A stretch of DNA of 64,000 bases from Candidatus Rhodobacter oscarellae (GCF_001078595.1 NZ_LFTY01000002.1:1322151-1386150), one strand, 5' to 3'. Positions 18,789 to 29,045 are shown, numbered from the stretch's first letter. Made by a program: numbers and translations. Notes: generated from the letters alone by a model not told the origin.

Positions 18789-19502
18789 TCAAGCGGCGGC
18801 TTGGGTCCAAAACGTCGCGACCAGGTCCAGCATCGCCGCGGCGTCTGGATTTTGTGCGATTGCGAGCCGCGCGGGCGCGGGGCCGCCATAGGCCTGCGCG
18901 GCGCCGGCGCTGATCGCCGCCAACCAAAGCGGTGCTGCGGCGTTCTGCACGGCCTGCCCCAAGAGCCGCGCCGAGCGCGCAGAAAAGACCGGCGCGACGA
19001 TGGGGCGGGCGGCGATCAACGCGGCCTCGGCCTGCGCCGTCAGGGGCTGCGCGAGCTGCTCATAGGCGACCAGGGATTGCGCCTGCAGGCCCTGCCCGGC
19101 CAGCTCTGCCACAATATCGGTGCCCACATGGTCGCCGCGCGCGTGCCAGATCGGCCCAAGCGGGCGTTCGGTGACCAAGAGCTGGACCAGCGCGGCGCCA
19201 TCGCCCCCTGCGGAAACCGCCGTATAGCCCTGCGCGGTGGCCGCCTGGGCGGTGCGCGCGCCCACGCAATAGGCCCGCCTGCCCCGCGGCTGCGCGGCCC
19301 CAAGTGCTGCGACCCCATGCACCGAGGTGAAAACCAGCGCCGCATTAGGGTCTATGGGTGCGATCCCGCTCCGGTGCTGGATCTCGAGCAGCGGGGAGAT
19401 CATGACCGCAATGCCGGCGCCCAGGCGCCGTCGGCACATATCGGCGAATTCCAGCGACTGTGCGTGGGGTCTGGTCAGCAAGAGGATCGGCTTGGCTCGC
19501 AC
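18789..19502 (-). CDS. hemD: Uroporphyrinogen-III synthase
   Basis: The 237-residue protein begins at a GTG ([20 protein letters not shown]), where the family N-terminus LLTRP lies; the frame extends upstream but that part overlaps the divergent tsaD start and looks non-coding. Family features include the TRP turn, FTSVHGV and a C-terminal repeat of the two-domain fold ([14 protein letters not shown]). The enzyme cyclises hydroxymethylbilane to uroporphyrinogen III in the cytoplasm. It heads the hemD / mitofilin-like / hemY cluster; hemC is not in the window. Confidence 0.88.
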   Translation of the reverse strand: MRAKPILLLTRPHAQSLEFADMCRRRLGAGIAVMISPLLEIQHRSGIAPIDPNAALVFTSVHGVAALGAAQPRGRRAYCVGARTAQAATAQGYTAVSAGGDGAALVQLLVTERPLGPIWHARGDHVGTDIVAELAGQGLQAQSLVAYEQLAQPLTAQAEAALIAARPIVAPVFSARSARLLGQAVQNAAAPLWLAAISAGAAQAYGGPAPARLAIAQNPDAAAMLDLVATFWTQAAA

Positions 19503-19575
19503 ATGCGCCTCGGGATTGATGCAGGCTCGCTGCGGTGTTACCCCGCAGGCCTTATCGGGCGCAACCGGCGGCACC

Positions 19576-20646
19576 ATGAATGACGACCTAACCGTATTGG
19601 GGATCGAGAGCAGCTGTGACGACACGGCGGCTGCGGTGCTGCGTGGGCGGGAGATCCTGTCGAGCGTCGTCATGGGCCAAGCCGAGCTGCACGCGGCCTT
19701 CGGCGGCGTGGTGCCTGAGATCGCCGCGCGGGCGCATGCCGAAAAGCTGGATCACGCGGTCGAGGCCGCCTTGGCGCAGGCCGGCGTTGAGCTGCGCGCG
19801 CTGGACGCCATCGCGGTCACCGCTGGACCCGGTTTGATCGGCGGGGTGCTGTCCGGGGTGATGTGCGCCAAGGGGCTGGCCGCGGCGACCGGCAAGCCCT
19901 TGATCGGGGTCAATCATTTGGCCGGGCACGCCCTGACGCCGCGGCTGACGGACGGGCTGGGCTTTCCCTATCTGATGCTTCTTGTCTCGGGCGGGCATTG
20001 CCAGTTCCTGGTCGTGCGCGGCCCAGAGGAATTCACCCGCCTGGGCGGCACGATTGATGACGCCCCGGGCGAGGCTTTCGACAAGGTGGCCAAGCTCTTG
20101 GGGCTGGCGCAGCCGGGCGGCCCGGTGGTCGAGGCCGAGGCCCGGCGGGGCGATCCCAAGCGCTTTGCGCTGCCGCGGCCGCTGCTGGATCGTCCTGGCT
20201 GTGACATGTCCTTCTCGGGGCTGAAGACGGCGGTGCTGCGCGCCCGCGACGCGCTTGTGACGGAGAAGGGCGGCATAACGGCCCAGGATCGCGCGGATAT
20301 CTGCGCCAGCTTCCAAGCCGCGGTGGCGGATGTGCTGGCCGAGAAGACCCGGCGGGCCCTGGCGCTTGCGCCCGGGATGGGGGCGCTGGCGGTGGCGGGC
20401 GGCGTGGCGGCGAACGGGACCATCCGTGCCGCGCTCGAGACCGTCGCCGCGCAGGATCGCGCCACATTCGTGGCGCCGCCGCTTAAGCTTTGCACCGATA
20501 ACGCGGCTATGATCGCCTGGGCCGGGGCGGAGCTTTTTGCAGGTGGTCAGCGCGATGGGATGGATCTAGCCGCAAGGCCGCGCTGGCCCCTGGACCAGAC
20601 CAGCACGCCGATGCTGGGCGGCGGCAAGCGCGGGGCCAAGGCGTGA
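19576..20646 (+). CDS. tsaD: tRNA N6-adenosine threonylcarbamoyltransferase
   Basis: The start ATG at 19576 ([20 protein letters not shown]) matches the conserved TsaD N-terminus and gives 356 residues. The metal-binding HxxxH is HLAGH in [13 protein letters not shown], and the [13 protein letters not shown] phosphate-binding turn is present. It transfers threonylcarbamoyl to A37 of ANN-decoding tRNAs with TsaB and TsaE, which are not seen here. It diverges from hemD and overlaps gpsA by 4 bases. Confidence 0.96.
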   Translation: MNDDLTVLGIESSCDDTAAAVLRGREILSSVVMGQAELHAAFGGVVPEIAARAHAEKLDHAVEAALAQAGVELRALDAIAVTAGPGLIGGVLSGVMCAKGLAAATGKPLIGVNHLAGHALTPRLTDGLGFPYLMLLVSGGHCQFLVVRGPEEFTRLGGTIDDAPGEAFDKVAKLLGLAQPGGPVVEAEARRGDPKRFALPRPLLDRPGCDMSFSGLKTAVLRARDALVTEKGGITAQDRADICASFQAAVADVLAEKTRRALALAPGMGALAVAGGVAANGTIRAALETVAAQDRATFVAPPLKLCTDNAAMIAWAGAELFAGGQRDGMDLAARPRWPLDQTSTPMLGGGKRGAKA

Positions 20647-21587
20647 TCGCGGTTCTGGGCGCGGGCGCCTTTGGTGCGGCCCTTGCGGTGGCCCTGGCGC
20701 GGGGCGACAAACAGGTGACGTTGTGGGCGCGCACAGGCGCCGAAGACATCGCCCGCACCCGCAGGGTGCCCCGCCTGCCCGGCGTCGCATTGCCGGATGA
20801 CATTTTGGTAACCGACACGCTGCAAGAGCTTGCCGCGGATGTGGTTTTATTGGCGGTGCCCGCGCAGTCCCTAGAGCCCCTTCTGATCACCTACCGCGAT
20901 GATTTAGCCGGGAAATCTCTGGTCGCCTGCTGTAAGGGCATTAACCTGGAGACCGGCGAGGGCCCCACCGGCGTGATCGCGCGCTGCGTGCCCGATGCGC
21001 GGCCTGCGGTGCTGTCGGGCCCGAGCTTTGCCGCCGAGATCGGACGCGGCCTGCCCACCGCGCTGACCATCGCCGCCACCAAAGGCGCACAGGCCCTGCA
21101 GCAAGCGCTCGCCACCCCGTCGCTGCGGCTCTACCGCTCCGGCGACCCTGTCGGCGTTGAGGTCGGCGGCGCGCTGAAGAACGTCATCGCCATCGCCTGC
21201 GGCGCCGCCATTGGCGAGGGCATGGGCGAGAGCGCGCGGGCGGCCCTTATGACGCGGGGCTTTGCCGAGATGCAGCGGCTTGGGCAGGCCATGGGCGCGC
21301 GGCCAGAGACGCTGACGGGCCTGTCTGGCCTGGGCGATCTGGCGCTGACCTGCGGCTCGGATCTGTCGCGCAACTTCCGCCACGGCCAGGCCCTGGCGCG
21401 GCAGGACAGGCTTGACCCCGCCGTCACGGTCGAGGGCGTCGCCACGGCGCGGGCCGCCGCCTCGGTTGCGGCGCGGCTTGGCCTCGAGCTGCCGATCACT
21501 CAGGCGGTTGTGGATTTCTGCGCCGGACAGGCCGGGATCGCCGAGACCATTCAGGGCTTGCTCAACCGGCCGCTTCGGGCAGAATAG
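20643..21587 (+). CDS. gpsA: Glycerol-3-phosphate dehydrogenase [NAD(P)+]
   Basis: The 314-residue protein starts with a GTG that overlaps the tsaD stop (GTGA). It has the Rossmann motif GAGAFGAA (7-14), the KGINLETG and [16 protein letters not shown] blocks, and the catalytic Lys in [13 protein letters not shown]. It makes sn-glycerol 3-phosphate from dihydroxyacetone phosphate for phospholipid synthesis. Confidence 0.95.
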   Translation: MIAVLGAGAFGAALAVALARGDKQVTLWARTGAEDIARTRRVPRLPGVALPDDILVTDTLQELAADVVLLAVPAQSLEPLLITYRDDLAGKSLVACCKGINLETGEGPTGVIARCVPDARPAVLSGPSFAAEIGRGLPTALTIAATKGAQALQQALATPSLRLYRSGDPVGVEVGGALKNVIAIACGAAIGEGMGESARAALMTRGFAEMQRLGQAMGARPETLTGLSGLGDLALTCGSDLSRNFRHGQALARQDRLDPAVTVEGVATARAAASVAARLGLELPITQAVVDFCAGQAGIAETIQGLLNRPLRAE

Positions 21588-21591
21588 GCGC

Positions 21592-22011
21592 ATGCAGTAT
21601 TGGCTATTCAAATCAGAGCCCTCCACCTGGTCATGGGATGACCAAGTGGCCAAGGGCGACACGGGCGAGGAATGGGACGGCGTGCGCAACTACCAGGCCC
21701 GCAACAACATGCGCCTGATGAAGCTGGGCGACCGCGGGTTCTTCTACCACTCGCAATCCGAGAAGGCCGTGGTCGGCCTGGTCGAGGTGATCGCCGAGAG
21801 CCACCCCGACAGCACCACCGATGACGCGCGCTGGGAATGCGTGGACATCAAGGCGGTGGCCCCGGTGGCGACCCCGGTGACCCTGCAGATGTGCAAAGAG
21901 GACCCGCGCCTGGCCGAGATGTCGCTGGTCAAGAACACCCGCCTGTCGGTGCAGCCGGTGACCGAGGCCGAATGGCGCGCGGTCTGCGAGATGGCCGGGG
22001 TCGCGCCCTAG
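21592..22011 (+). CDS. EVE domain-containing protein
   Basis: The 139-residue protein starts MQYWLFKSEPSTWSWDDQ and contains VRNYQARNNMRLMKLGDRGFFYHSQ, the hallmark of EVE-domain proteins (PUA-like fold, related to thymocyte nuclear protein 1). Such proteins are thought to bind modified bases in nucleic acids. It lies 4 bases after gpsA and is probably cotranscribed. The biochemical target in bacteria is unknown. Confidence 0.92.
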   Translation: MQYWLFKSEPSTWSWDDQVAKGDTGEEWDGVRNYQARNNMRLMKLGDRGFFYHSQSEKAVVGLVEVIAESHPDSTTDDARWECVDIKAVAPVATPVTLQMCKEDPRLAEMSLVKNTRLSVQPVTEAEWRAVCEMAGVAP

Positions 22012-22126
22012 CCCGGACCCCGCCGCCATATCGCCCTGCGAATGCGGCGCGCCACACAACCGTGCCTTGCCCCCAAAGCCCGCCGCGCCTATCTCTGTCG
22101 CAGCCACATATAAAGGACCGTTTACT

Positions 22127-23956
22127 ATGCCGTTTCGCGATCTGCCGCGCCCTCTTCTTGACGCCAACGCCAATGGGGGGACGGGCGCCTTTGGCGACCT
22201 TCCGGAATGGGATCTGACGGATCTCTATGCCGCCCCGGACGCGCCGGAGCTGGACCGCGACATGGCATGGCTGGAGGCCGAATGCGCCGCATTCGCCGCC
22301 GACTACCAGGGCAAGCTTGCCGGGCTGACCGGAGCCGAGATGCTGGCATGCGTCGAGCGGCACGAGAAGATCGACATGATCCAGGGCCGCATCATGTCCT
22401 TTGCGGGCCTGCGCTATTACCAGCAGACCACCGACCCCGAGCGGGCGCAGTTCATGGGCAACTGCCAGCAGAAGATCACCGATTTCGCCACGCCGATGGT
22501 GTTCTTTACGCTCGAGATCAACCGCATCGAGGACGACGCGCTCGAGGCGATGTTCGCGGCCTCCGAGGCGCTGGCGCGCTACCGCCCCGTCTTCGAGCGG
22601 CTGCGCGCGATGCGCCCGCATCAGCTGTCGGACGAGCTCGAGCAGTTCCTGCATGACCAATCCGTGGTGGGCTCTGCCGCCTGGAACCGGCTCTTTGACG
22701 AGACCGTCGCGGGTCTGACCTTTCACGTAAACGGCGAGGAGCTGCCGCTAGAGGCCTGCACCACCCTGCTGACCGAAAAGGACCGCGACACCCGCGAGGC
22801 CGCCGCGCGCGAGCTGGCGCGGGTCTTTGGCGAGAATCTGGGCCTCTTCGCGCGCGTGCACAACACGCTCGCCAAGGAGAAAGAGATCGAGGATCGCTGG
22901 CGCAAGATGCCCAGCCCGCAGCATGGCCGCCACCTGGCCAACCATGTCGAGCCCGAGGTGGTCGAGGCGCTGCGCAACGCCGTGGTCGCGGCCTATCCCA
23001 AGCTCTCGCACCGCTACTACGAGCTAAAGCGCAAATGGCTGGGGCTCGACACGCTGCAGGTCTGGGACCGCAACGCGCCGCTGCCGCTGGAGGAGGACCG
23101 CGTGGTGCAATGGGGCGACGCCCGGGCGCTGGTGCTGGACGCCTATGCCGGGTTCGACCCCGAGATGGCCAAGCTGGCCGAGCCCTTCTTTGACCGCGGC
23201 TGGATCGACGCGGGCGTGAAGCCCGGCAAGGCCCCCGGCGCATTCGCCCACCCCACCGTGACCGACGTGCACCCCTATGTGATGCTGAACTACCTGGGCA
23301 AGCCGCGCGACGTGATGACGCTGGCGCATGAGCTGGGCCACGGCGTGCACCAGGTGCTGGCGGCGGATCAGGGCGAGCTGCTGAGCTCCACCCCCCTGAC
23401 CCTGGCCGAAACCGCATCCGTGTTCGGCGAGATGCTGACCTTCCGCAAGATGCTGGAGGCCGCCGAGACCCCCGCGCAGCGCAAGGTTCTGCTGGCCAAT
23501 AAGGTCGAGGACATGATCAACACGGTGGTCCGCCAGATCGCGTTCTACGACTTCGAATGCAAGCTGCACGCGGCCCGCGCGGGCGGCGAGCTGACACCGG
23601 ACCAGATCAACGAGATCTGGATGAGCGTGCAGGGCGAGAGCCTTGGCCCCGCCTTCACCTTCATGGAGGGCTATGAGAATTTCTGGTCCTACATCCCGCA
23701 TTTCGTGCACTCGCCCTTCTACGTCTACGCCTACGCGTTCGGCGACGGGCTGGTGAACGCCTTGTATGCGGTCTACGCCGAGGGCGACGCGGGCTTCCAA
23801 GAGAAGTATTTCGAGATGCTGCGCGCGGGCGGGTCCAAGCACCACAAAGAGCTCTTGGCGCCCTTCGGGTTGGACGCGAGCGACCCCAGCTTCTGGGACA
23901 AGGGGCTGTCGATGATCTCGGGCTTCATCGACGAGTTGGAGGCGATGGAGGACTGA
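22127..23956 (+). CDS. pepF: Oligoendopeptidase F family M3 metallopeptidase
   Basis: The 609-residue protein has the M3 zinc motif HELGH in LAHELGHGVHQVL and the downstream Glu in TLAETASVFGEML. It would degrade short peptides in the cytoplasm. The start at 22127 (MPFRDLPRP) is preferred because AAGGA lies just upstream; the frame from 22067 adds 20 residues without a ribosome site. A hairpin at about 23965-23994 just after the stop may end the transcript. Confidence 0.92.
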   Translation: MPFRDLPRPLLDANANGGTGAFGDLPEWDLTDLYAAPDAPELDRDMAWLEAECAAFAADYQGKLAGLTGAEMLACVERHEKIDMIQGRIMSFAGLRYYQQTTDPERAQFMGNCQQKITDFATPMVFFTLEINRIEDDALEAMFAASEALARYRPVFERLRAMRPHQLSDELEQFLHDQSVVGSAAWNRLFDETVAGLTFHVNGEELPLEACTTLLTEKDRDTREAAARELARVFGENLGLFARVHNTLAKEKEIEDRWRKMPSPQHGRHLANHVEPEVVEALRNAVVAAYPKLSHRYYELKRKWLGLDTLQVWDRNAPLPLEEDRVVQWGDARALVLDAYAGFDPEMAKLAEPFFDRGWIDAGVKPGKAPGAFAHPTVTDVHPYVMLNYLGKPRDVMTLAHELGHGVHQVLAADQGELLSSTPLTLAETASVFGEMLTFRKMLEAAETPAQRKVLLANKVEDMINTVVRQIAFYDFECKLHAARAGGELTPDQINEIWMSVQGESLGPAFTFMEGYENFWSYIPHFVHSPFYVYAYAFGDGLVNALYAVYAEGDAGFQEKYFEMLRAGGSKHHKELLAPFGLDASDPSFWDKGLSMISGFIDELEAMED

Positions 23957-24468
23957 AGTGCTCTGCCTTTGACTTGAGCGATCAAGTTGAAGGCAAACGC
24001 TTGCGATGTCAGTGGGTTATGGCGCGATCTGCGTGTGAACCGGCCATCAAGGTCGGTTTCGCGCAAAGCTCGGCCCTGGGCCAAGCACAGGCAAGAAACG
24101 CAGCCAATGCGGTTGCCGAATGCGCGCCGCGCACGGAATCTTAGTATTGCCGATGTATTGGTGAGATAAAACGCGGAAACGCGCACACGGATGGAGGGTC
24201 TCGACCCCATCGAGACCCTCCATCACCCCACGTGCTCCCTCAGCACCACACGTGTATCGCAAATAAGGTCTCGACCATCCTGGCCTGTTCTTACGCTACA
24301 CCACTTGCTCCGCTTTCACAAAGAAAGAGTGCCGCGAATTCGAGCTAAACTGTTCATATCCCCCAGCAAAACGCCCGCTATGGGAAGCGGGCGTTGGGAG
24401 TTTTTGCCGATGGCGCAGTGCCTTGGCCTATAGCTGCAAACCCGCATCCGGTTTTGCAGCGAAACGCT
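23957..24468. other. 512-base gap with several hairpins and no gene
   Basis: No convincing ORF is present. Structures seen: an imperfect hairpin right after pepF, a perfect 15-bp hairpin with 5-base loop at 24190-24224 (arms 24190-24204 and 24210-24224), and the terminator at 24370-24405. A small RNA ending at one of these is possible, but no clear promoter could be identified. Confidence 0.4.
24370..24405 (+). terminator. Intrinsic terminator
   Basis: A perfect 10-bp stem (AACGCCCGCT / AGCGGGCGTT, loop of 6) is followed by GGGAG and TTTTT on the plus strand. On the minus strand the same stem is followed by TTGC, so it may also serve the DUF2853 gene that ends at 24469. The plus-strand transcript it would end is not known. 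Confidence 0.75.
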
Positions 24469-24810
24469 TTAGCCGTAGATCGACTCCTTGCCGAAATGCT
24501 TCACCAGCATGTAGTAGACCACCGCGCGGTATTTGTTGCGCTCGGACCGGCCATAGGTCTCGATCACAGAGTTGATCGCGTCCATAAGCTCGGGCCCGTC
24601 ACGCAGGGCGAGTTTCTTGATAAGGAAGTTGTTTTTGACCGTCTCAAGCTCCTGCGGCTGGCTACCTGCGACTGTGGAGGCGTCCGCGTCATAGATCGAC
24701 GGCCCGCAGCCAATCGTCACCTTGGTCAGCAGGGCCATGTCAGGCGACATGCCGCACTTGTTCTTCAAATCGTCGGCATACTGCGCGATGAGATCGTCTC
24801 TTTTACCCAT
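24469..24810 (-). CDS. DUF2853 family protein
   Basis: The 113-residue cytoplasmic protein starts MGKRDDLIAQYADDLKNKCG and ends YYMLVKHFGKESIYG, matching the DUF2853 pattern (KVTIGCGPSIYDADAS, NKYRAVVYYM). Length equals the family length. The family is a small helical protein of unknown function. It is monocistronic. Confidence 0.88.
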   Translation of the reverse strand: MGKRDDLIAQYADDLKNKCGMSPDMALLTKVTIGCGPSIYDADASTVAGSQPQELETVKNNFLIKKLALRDGPELMDAINSVIETYGRSERNKYRAVVYYMLVKHFGKESIYG

Positions 24811-24951
24811 TGGTCCCTCTCAAAATTTGGTCACGCGTAAACAAGGGCAGTCCCGCCCGCAAAGCGTGGCGCACAGTAACCAGGATTTCGATTTACACAA
24901 AGCTTGAATTTCCGCATGGCGAACATCCGCGCCTGCCGGCGCTAAGCTTGG

Positions 24952-26514
24952 CTATTGTTTCAGCTGCCATATGCGCGTGCCCTGGTCCGCGAATACTTGC
25001 GCGCCGGGCAGGCAATCAAAGACCCGCTCGCCCAGATCGGCGGAGACGAACAGGTACTCCGCCTCTGGGAATTCTAGCGACAGAAACGCGTCCAATTCAG
25101 GGCAATTGCTATTCGCCTTCAGCTGCCCACTGAGATTGGTCGCCGTGTGGAAGGCCCCACCAGGCAGCCACTCGCGCCCCTGCACGGTACCAAGCGATTG
25201 CAGATCGGCAATCGCGGGCAGCCACTCGCTCACCTCATCCGCGGCCCAATGGTCGGGGTTCAAAGCCACAATAGCGGCGCCGGGCGGCAGGTTGTCCCGC
25301 GCCCAGAGCATCGCCTGATAGTCGCCCGCGCGCATGGGTTCCAGCGCGTCAGACTTCCAATCGCTCACGGTCCCAAAGATGGTCATTCCGGCCGCGAAGC
25401 CCATCGGCACCAGGAACACGGCCGGGCGTCGAAAATCCTCGGATGTCCACCGCGCGCGCGGTCTAAGGCGCCCACTGATATCGCCGAGCAGCGGCACTGC
25501 AACCCGCCACAGCGCCGCAAAGCCCACCGCGGCGAGCACGCTGTTGGGGATCGTCACCGCCGTCTCGAAATGCCGCGGCGTGAGCGCCAGGATCAGAAAG
25601 GGCAGCAGCGGCCACAGGAAGGCGCGCCGCCGCAGGCACTCATAGCCGCCGACGATCGCGAAATAGGTCAGGAATGTCGGGAAGAGATGCGCCCGAAGCG
25701 CCCTGTAGTACTGCGCCGTGGAATGCTGGCTGGTGGCCATGGCGTCCCCCAAGGGCGCGAAACCGGTGTTCTGGCTGAGCCACCAAAGCCAGGGAGACAG
25801 GACCAGCAGCGCCGCCACCGCTCCCATGGTGCAGCCCCGCAGCGCCACCGACCAGCGCGGCGCTCGCGTTGCCACGACCATCACGCAGAGCAGCACCGCT
25901 GTCAGGCCCCATTCTAGATGCGACAGGATCGCGAGCCCCAGGCTCGCCCCCCCGGCCCAGGCCCAGCCCGCGCGCGGGCCGCTCATCGCCCAGGCAGTAA
26001 AGACCGCAGCGGCCATCGCAGCCATCGCAGCCATCGCCCCCGCGCTGCGCGTCAACCCGCCGCCCATGATTAGCCACTCATAGGATCGTTGCGTCAGGAT
26101 CAGCACCACCAGGGCCAGCAGCACGCCCGACCAAGCCACACCATAGGCCCGCATCAGCGGCGCCAGCAACGCGATAAAGCCCACATGCAAGGCAAACGGC
26201 AAGTAACGCACAATTTCGAGCGTATCGACGCCCGTCACCCACGCGATGCTCGCGGCCAGCAGGAAACTCAGCGGCGGATAGCTGCCAGGGATCTCCAGCC
26301 CATTATACGGCACCACCGCGGGCAAACGCAGCCCGCCTTCATAGATCGCCTGCGTATGCACCCAGAACAACCCGCCATCATTCAGCGGCAGCGGCGCGCC
26401 GTAGATCAGGTAGAGCCGATGGCAAATCGCGCCGAGAACCAAGAGCCCAAAGAGCACCCAAACACCCAGAGAAACCCGGCGCGGGAACAGGTCTTCGAAA
26501 GGATCTGAGAGCAT
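24952..26514 (-). CDS. Polytopic membrane protein, GT-C glycosyltransferase-like (paralogue 2)
   Basis: From the ATG at 26514 (MLSDPFEDLFPRRVSLGVWV) the protein has 520 residues: many membrane segments over residues about 20-400 and a C-terminal soluble part. An Asp-containing first loop (LNDGGLFWVHTQAI) and the multi-pass layout recall ArnT/PMT-type GT-C enzymes that use polyprenyl-phosphate sugars. It is clearly paralogous to the gene upstream (shared EWLIMGGGLTR; RAHLFPTFLTYF versus RAQLFPSFLTYF; DEVSEWLP versus DEVSEWMP). It follows that gene by 16 bases. Donor and acceptor are unknown. Confidence 0.65.
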   Translation of the reverse strand: MLSDPFEDLFPRRVSLGVWVLFGLLVLGAICHRLYLIYGAPLPLNDGGLFWVHTQAIYEGGLRLPAVVPYNGLEIPGSYPPLSFLLAASIAWVTGVDTLEIVRYLPFALHVGFIALLAPLMRAYGVAWSGVLLALVVLILTQRSYEWLIMGGGLTRSAGAMAAMAAMAAAVFTAWAMSGPRAGWAWAGGASLGLAILSHLEWGLTAVLLCVMVVATRAPRWSVALRGCTMGAVAALLVLSPWLWWLSQNTGFAPLGDAMATSQHSTAQYYRALRAHLFPTFLTYFAIVGGYECLRRRAFLWPLLPFLILALTPRHFETAVTIPNSVLAAVGFAALWRVAVPLLGDISGRLRPRARWTSEDFRRPAVFLVPMGFAAGMTIFGTVSDWKSDALEPMRAGDYQAMLWARDNLPPGAAIVALNPDHWAADEVSEWLPAIADLQSLGTVQGREWLPGGAFHTATNLSGQLKANSNCPELDAFLSLEFPEAEYLFVSADLGERVFDCLPGAQVFADQGTRIWQLKQ

Positions 26515-26530
26515 GCGGTGCCAACCTAAA

Positions 26531-28102
26531 CTAATCGGCACCGTAGTACAGGTCGATCTGGAAGATCCAAACCTCATCTGTCTCGTAGAGCTGTATTAGG
26601 CGGGGATCCTCCAAATGGCAGTGCACGTGGAGGGTCGCGTAAACATACTGCGCCTCCGGCCAGTCCTCGGCGATCCTATCCACGAATTGCGGGCAGCCGA
26701 GGCTGCGCTTGAGGTGCCCGACCTTGCCAATATGCCTCGGAAAGTAGTCATCTGGCAGCCACTCGGTCGATTGGATCGTCGTCAGAGACTTCGCCTCTGT
26801 CAGCACCGGCATCCATTCTGAGACCTCGTCGGAGAACCATTCCTCCGGTGCGATCACCAAGATGTTGGCGCCCTCTTCTAGGTTCTCATTGACCCATTCA
26901 AACGCGTCCAGGTTCTCGTCGCTCAGCGAGGACATTATCCGCGGGTTGATGTCGCTGAACGAGCCAAAGAATGTCCACCCGGCACATAGCACCATTGGCA
27001 CCCAGAACCGGCGCCAGTCAGAAATCACAAACACCCAGGACGGGGTAAAGCCGCGCCACTTGATGTCGCCCACGGCCTCTGTCAGCCACTGCCAGACCGC
27101 CGCCGCGCCCACGGTGGCAAGCACGGCATTGGGAACCACCGACACGTTGAAATAGTTGCGCGGGATAATCGCGATGATCGCGATGATCAGAAGCGGCCAG
27201 ACAAACACCCGGCGGCGAAAGCACTCCCACGCCCCAATGATGCAGAAATAGGTCAGGAAGCTGGGGAACAACTGCGCGCGGGCTGTCCGATAGAACTGAT
27301 GCGTGCCCCGCATAGAGCCCGATTGCGCGTTCTGGAACGGCTCCATCCCGTGATGCCCGATCACCCAGAGAAACCAGGGCACCGTCATCGCAAGCACGAT
27401 CACCACGCCGATCGCCAGCACGCGCAGCCGGTGGCCCCAGCGATCCCCCAGCGAAAGGCAGGCCGCCACGCAGAACATAATGCCCAATATGCCCCACAGC
27501 AAATGCGTCAGCATCCCCAGCCCCGCCAGCACCCCCGCCAGCACCGCCAGCGCCAGGCTGTCGCGGCGCATCGCCCAGGCGCAGGCCGTGCCCGCGCTGA
27601 TCGCAAACGCGGCCCCCGTGGCTCGCGTCAGCCCGCCGCCCATGATCAGCCACTCAAAGCTCTGGTAGATCAGGATCATCACCGCGAACGCCAGAAGCGC
27701 CCCGGTCATGGGAAAGCCGAAGCCGCGCAGGAACGGGATGATCATCACCACGTAAATCAAATGCACCGCGAACGGGTAGACCCGCAGCACCTGCACAATG
27801 TCGAGGCCCAAATACTGGTGCAGCGCCGCGCCGACCCAAAAGGCCAAAGGCGGATAGGCGAAGGGCAGCTCGGTATGGTTGTAGACCGCGCTCGGCGGCA
27901 GCCGCATGTCGTTCTCGGCGATGGCGGCGATGAATTCGTGGAACATGCCGCCATCAAGGATCGGCATCACATCGCTTTGGAAGTAAAACAGCCGGAACCC
28001 CAGCGCCAGCGCCACCACGCCGACCAGCGCAACCCATTGGCCGATCTGCGTCTGTTCAGGGAAAAGCTCTGCGAGCCGGTTCTCTCGGGATGGCAGTATC
28101 AT
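26531..28102 (-). CDS. Polytopic membrane protein, GT-C glycosyltransferase-like (paralogue 1)
   Basis: The 523-residue protein starts MILPSRENRLAELFPEQTQI, has a first loop with DGGMFHEFIAA, about ten membrane segments, and a soluble C-terminal part (EWFSDEVSEWMPVLTEAKSL). The layout suggests a membrane glycosyltransferase of the GT-C fold. It forms a two-gene unit with its paralogue. Its start abuts a truncated amidohydrolase on the opposite strand, suggesting the pair arrived by rearrangement. Confidence 0.65.
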   Translation of the reverse strand: MILPSRENRLAELFPEQTQIGQWVALVGVVALALGFRLFYFQSDVMPILDGGMFHEFIAAIAENDMRLPPSAVYNHTELPFAYPPLAFWVGAALHQYLGLDIVQVLRVYPFAVHLIYVVMIIPFLRGFGFPMTGALLAFAVMILIYQSFEWLIMGGGLTRATGAAFAISAGTACAWAMRRDSLALAVLAGVLAGLGMLTHLLWGILGIMFCVAACLSLGDRWGHRLRVLAIGVVIVLAMTVPWFLWVIGHHGMEPFQNAQSGSMRGTHQFYRTARAQLFPSFLTYFCIIGAWECFRRRVFVWPLLIIAIIAIIPRNYFNVSVVPNAVLATVGAAAVWQWLTEAVGDIKWRGFTPSWVFVISDWRRFWVPMVLCAGWTFFGSFSDINPRIMSSLSDENLDAFEWVNENLEEGANILVIAPEEWFSDEVSEWMPVLTEAKSLTTIQSTEWLPDDYFPRHIGKVGHLKRSLGCPQFVDRIAEDWPEAQYVYATLHVHCHLEDPRLIQLYETDEVWIFQIDLYYGAD

Positions 28103-28148
28103 CGCGGCGCTTCTTCAAAATCTGCACGTCAGAGAGCGGCTTAAGACG

Positions 28149-29045
28149 ATGCTGCGCGTCACCGGCGAGGCGCGGTTCCCTGCCCGCGTTGTGCCGCTGA
28201 AGTTCTTCATGGGCCACACGCCGGAGGAGCTGGTGCAGATGGCCAGCGCCCTCAAAGCGCAATCCACCGACCGGCTGCGGCTGGGCCGGATCAAGGTGAT
28301 CGCCGACGGCTCGATCCAGGGCTTCACCGCACGGCTGAAATGGCCCGGCTATTACAACGGCGCGCCGAACGGCCTGTGGTACATCGCGCCCGAGCAGCTG
28401 GCCGAGATCTACCGCCGCGCCTTGCAGGCCGGGGTGCCTGTGCACACGCACACAAATGGCGACCAGGCCACCGAGCTGGCGTTGGACCTGCTGGAGGATG
28501 GGTTGAAAACCCATCCTACCCCCGATCACTGCTTCACGCTGCAACACTGCCAGCTGGCGGATGCGGCGCAGTTCCGGCGCATGGCCAAGCTGGGGATGTG
28601 CGTGAACCTCTTTGCCAATCACCACTATTACTGGGGCGAAGAGCATTACTGGCTGACCCTGGGGCCAGAGCGCGCCACGCGGATGAACGCCTGCCGCACG
28701 GCCCTGGACAGCGGCGTGCCGATGGCGATCCATTCGGATGCGCCGGTGACGCCCCTGGCGCCTTTGTTCACCGCCTGGGCCGCGGTGAACCGCGTGACCG
28801 CCTCGGGCCGGGTGCAGGGCGAGGCCGAGCGCATCACGGTGGACGAAGCCCTGCGCGCGATCACCCTGGGCGCGGCCTACACGCTGCATCTGGATGGCGA
28901 GATCGGCTCTATCGAGACCGGCAAGCGCGCCGACTTCGCGGTGCTGGACGCAGACCCGACCGAATGCGATCCCATGGCGCTGAAGGACGTGCCCGTCTGG
29001 GGCACGGTGCAGGGCGGGCGGGTCTTTGCGGCGGCGGATCAGTGA
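28149..29045 (+). pseudogene. Amidohydrolase family 3 protein, 5'-truncated
   Basis: The 298 residues match only the C-terminal half of YtcJ-like amidohydrolases, which are about 540 residues. LRLGRIKVIADGSIQGFTAR, HTHTNGDQATELALDLLEDG, FTLQHCQLAD and HSDAPVTPLAPL are present, but the N-terminal beta sandwich and the HxH metal-binding motif are missing. The reading frame stays open upstream to about 28080 and those residues (for example VRERLKTMLRVTGEARFPAR) may still belong to the original gene, yet it then runs antisense into the glycosyltransferase-like gene. It is therefore probably a remnant, although the open frame and the 4-base overlap with the next gene may keep it translated. Confidence 0.75.

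Noticed and set aside
28340-29041. N-terminal extension of the COG0523 GTPase
   Set aside because: The frame overlaps the amidohydrolase coding region and its residues are non-protein-like; the Walker A motif begins right after the GTG at 29042.
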